NCBI GenBank assembly: GCA_016946835.1
Contig: JACVTC010000051.1
Coordinates: 1,007,501 to 1,017,500 of the forward strand
From: Neocallimastix lanati (nom. inval.)
Taxonomy: Eukaryota; Neocallimastigomycota; Neocallimastigomycetes; Neocallimastigales; Neocallimastigaceae
Length of the DNA: 10,000 nt
Reading direction: 5' to 3'
The notes beneath the pieces are model-generated. The model worked only from the letters and a program-made list of their open reading frames with translations. It ran no database searches and was not told the origin of the DNA. Every line of letters begins with the position of its first letter. Positions within the stretch are counted from its first letter, which is position 1. Positions 9,032-10,000 of the stretch are shown here, piece by piece. Made by a program: the position numbers and the translations under genes.

Positions 9032-9062
9032 TTAGGACGATACAGGTCACTGTAGAGGGCGG

Positions 9063-9073
9063 GGTTCGAATCC
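9063..9073 (+). promoter_or_regulatory. Pol III B box
   Basis: GGTTCGAATCC matches the B-box consensus exactly. It lies about 31 nt after the A box, the spacing seen in tRNA genes and tRNA-derived SINEs. Confidence 0.9.
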
Positions 9074-9087
9074 TCGGCATGGCACCA

Positions 9088-9167
9088 AATAATCGGATGA
9101 GGTTTCTATCCTGGGATATCATGAGACCACACGTGATATCCATAAGGCTTTCCCTCAGATGATTATT
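9088..9167 (+). other. Closed stem-loop domain directly after the CCA
   Basis: AATAATC (9088-9094) pairs with GATTATT (9161-9167), GAGG (9099-9102) with CCTC (9153-9156), and GGATATCATG (9114-9123) with CGTGATATCC (9132-9141, one T-G pair), leaving an 8-nt loop. Together these form one long rod that begins on the base after the encoded CCA. The folding is by eye only. Confidence 0.6.
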
Positions 9168-9392
9168 TCACCCAACCCTGATACTACGCTTTGAATTGAA
9201 GCATAGACCTTGATGATTGTAAAATTTCCAATCGCCAATGATTACACCCACTAGGGAGGAGTTAATGGTTCCGTTCTGATGCTCGTGGTCATTAGAGATA
9301 TATGTAGGAACGTTAGGAATGCATCTCCGGGCAGTGTGTAACGACGATTGAGAGCGGCGAAGCTGATACAGTATGCCAATAACTCATCACCT

Positions 9393-9442
9393 TACAGTTA
9401 ATTAATAACTGTATGGCCATATGGGAGATGGGTACCCATATG
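9393..9442 (+). other. Two consecutive hairpins near the SINE 3' end
   Basis: TACAGTTA-ATTAA-TAACTGTA (9393-9413) is followed by CATATGGG (9418-9425) pairing with CCCATATG (9435-9442) across a 9-nt loop. Both stems are perfect 8-bp helices. In SINEs the 3' end is where the partner LINE reverse transcriptase binds, so this is a plausible recognition structure. Confidence 0.6.
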
Positions 9443-9454
9443 TGCAAGTCTATG

Positions 9455-9466
9455 TTTTGTTTTTTT
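9455..9466 (+). terminator. Pol III T-run terminator at the SINE tail
   Basis: TTTT, G, then seven T bases. These are the first runs of four or more T on the plus strand after the tRNA-like promoter. Confidence 0.7.
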
Positions 9467-9478
9467 CTTTTCATTTAT
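9465..9478 (+). repeat. Right target-site duplication of the SINE
   Basis: A second copy of TTCTTTTCATTTAT. Its first two T bases merge with the element's T tail, so the 3' boundary of the element is uncertain by a base or two. Confidence 0.87.
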
Positions 9479-10000
9479 ATATAAATTATTTATAAGTTAT
9501 TCCAGAATAAAAGTAAATAGATAAAATGAATAAAATATATAAATAAGTAAATAAATTAAATAGATATAATTAAATAAAATGAATATAATTAAATAAAAAT
9601 AATTAAATAAAATAAATAAATAAATAAATAAATAAATTTAAATAAAAAAGTTTATTAAAAAATAAACTTTTTTATTAATCAGTCAATAGATAGTTAAGAT
9701 TCATATAAATTAATGAAATTTTTTCTTTTTTTTTTATATTTTTTACTTTACACATTTTTATTAATAAAAAATTAACAAAACAAATTATATATATATTTTT
9801 AATAAATATATATAAATTTATTGTATTAATAAAATTCTTTTAATTAAAAATTTTATGAAAGTATGTTAAAATTAAATTAATATTTATAAAATAAAAAAAA
9901 AATAACAAAAAATATATTTTATTTAATAATTACACAAAATTGAAAAAAAATTTAACATAAAAAACTATCTTTATAGTCTGAATTGCATAAATAACAGAAG
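9479..10000. other. AT-rich right flank, no gene seen
   Basis: Contains AAAT units (about 9610-9637) followed by the perfect hairpin, then unstructured AT sequence to the window end. Confidence 0.65.
9641..9676. repeat. Perfect 16-bp inverted repeat with a 4-nt loop
   Basis: AATAAAAAAGTTTATT and its exact reverse complement flank AAAA. The stem is symmetrical and T-rich on both exits, so it could act as a cruciform or a two-way terminator. No adjoining gene tells which. Confidence 0.75.

Larger units (their letters stand above)
9013..9087 (+). other. tRNA-like head of the SINE, with encoded CCA
   Basis: The acceptor stem pairs GCCATGT with GCATGGC (last pair T-G). The D stem is GTCC/GGAC and the T arm CGGGG-TTCGAAT-CCTCG. 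The discriminator A (9084) is followed by CCA (9085-9087). The anticodon arm is abnormal: the best stem, TACAG/CTGTA, leaves a 4-nt loop, and the looser alternative gives a 6-nt loop without the invariant T33. It is therefore unlikely to be a working tRNA, and the parent isoacceptor cannot be named. Confidence 0.85.
9013..9464 (+). mobile_element. tRNA-derived SINE-like retrotransposon, apparently full length
   Basis: A sharp island of higher G+C in nearly pure AT sequence. In order it has: a tRNA-like head (9013-9087) with Pol III A and B boxes; a roughly 370-nt body unrelated to tRNA and rich in hairpins; and a short T/G tail (9455-9464). An exact 14-bp direct repeat flanks it (8999-9012 and 9465-9478), and the left repeat abuts the first base of the tRNA domain. 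No TTTT occurs on the plus strand before the tail, so Pol III could transcribe the whole element. It has no coding capacity and would rely on a partner LINE for movement. The family is not one I recognise. A diverged tRNA gene beside a structured RNA gene is the alternative, but the flanking duplication argues for retrotransposition. Confidence 0.88.

Noticed and set aside
9013-9084. A functional tRNA gene
   Set aside because: The anticodon arm cannot form a normal 7-nt loop with T33, and the flanking 14-bp duplication encloses the head together with the body.
1-10000. Dictyostelium-type genome as the source
   Set aside because: Base composition and homopolymers fit, but the histidine enzyme is closest to fungal His1, including the PKKGRL and VDLVESGETMRAAGL blocks.

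Overview
The window looks like nuclear DNA from a very AT-rich fungus. The best fit is an anaerobic gut fungus (Neocallimastigomycota). Three things point there: the non-coding DNA is almost entirely A and T and is full of long homopolymers and microsatellites; the genes are intron-rich with GT...AG introns; and the HIS1 protein is of the yeast type. The phylum is an inference. Dictyostelium-like genomes look similar in base composition, but the protein similarity is fungal.

Two split protein genes, both on the minus strand, can be rebuilt by joining exons in phase. HIS1 (2534 down to 1114) encodes ATP phosphoribosyltransferase, the first enzyme of histidine synthesis. It has three exons, and the middle one is a 12-nt microexon that supplies Val-Asp-Leu-Val of the PRPP-binding loop. 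POP7 (5732 down to 4316) encodes the Alba-family Rpp20/Pop7 subunit of RNase P and RNase MRP. It has four short exons that no single open reading frame reveals. The two genes lie head to tail, about 1.8 kb apart, and there is no sign that they work in one pathway.

The right end holds the most unusual object: a 452-bp island of much higher G+C (9013-9464), flanked by an exact 14-bp direct repeat. It starts with a tRNA-like domain that has A and B boxes, a broken anticodon loop and an encoded CCA. A long, hairpin-rich body follows, and the element ends in a T run. This is the full signature of a tRNA-derived SINE retrotransposon, and I do not recognise its family.

The rest is AT-rich. A small inverted-repeat element or promoter island (5941-6087) lies upstream of POP7, next to two CACGTG boxes. 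A decayed, frameshifted coding relic of unknown identity lies at 6742-7184, and a weak unidentified reading frame on the minus strand at 418-648. Elsewhere there are homopolymers up to 42 nt, simple repeats (ATT, AAAAT, GTTT, AAATAAT), a 42-bp direct duplication and a perfect 16-bp hairpin.
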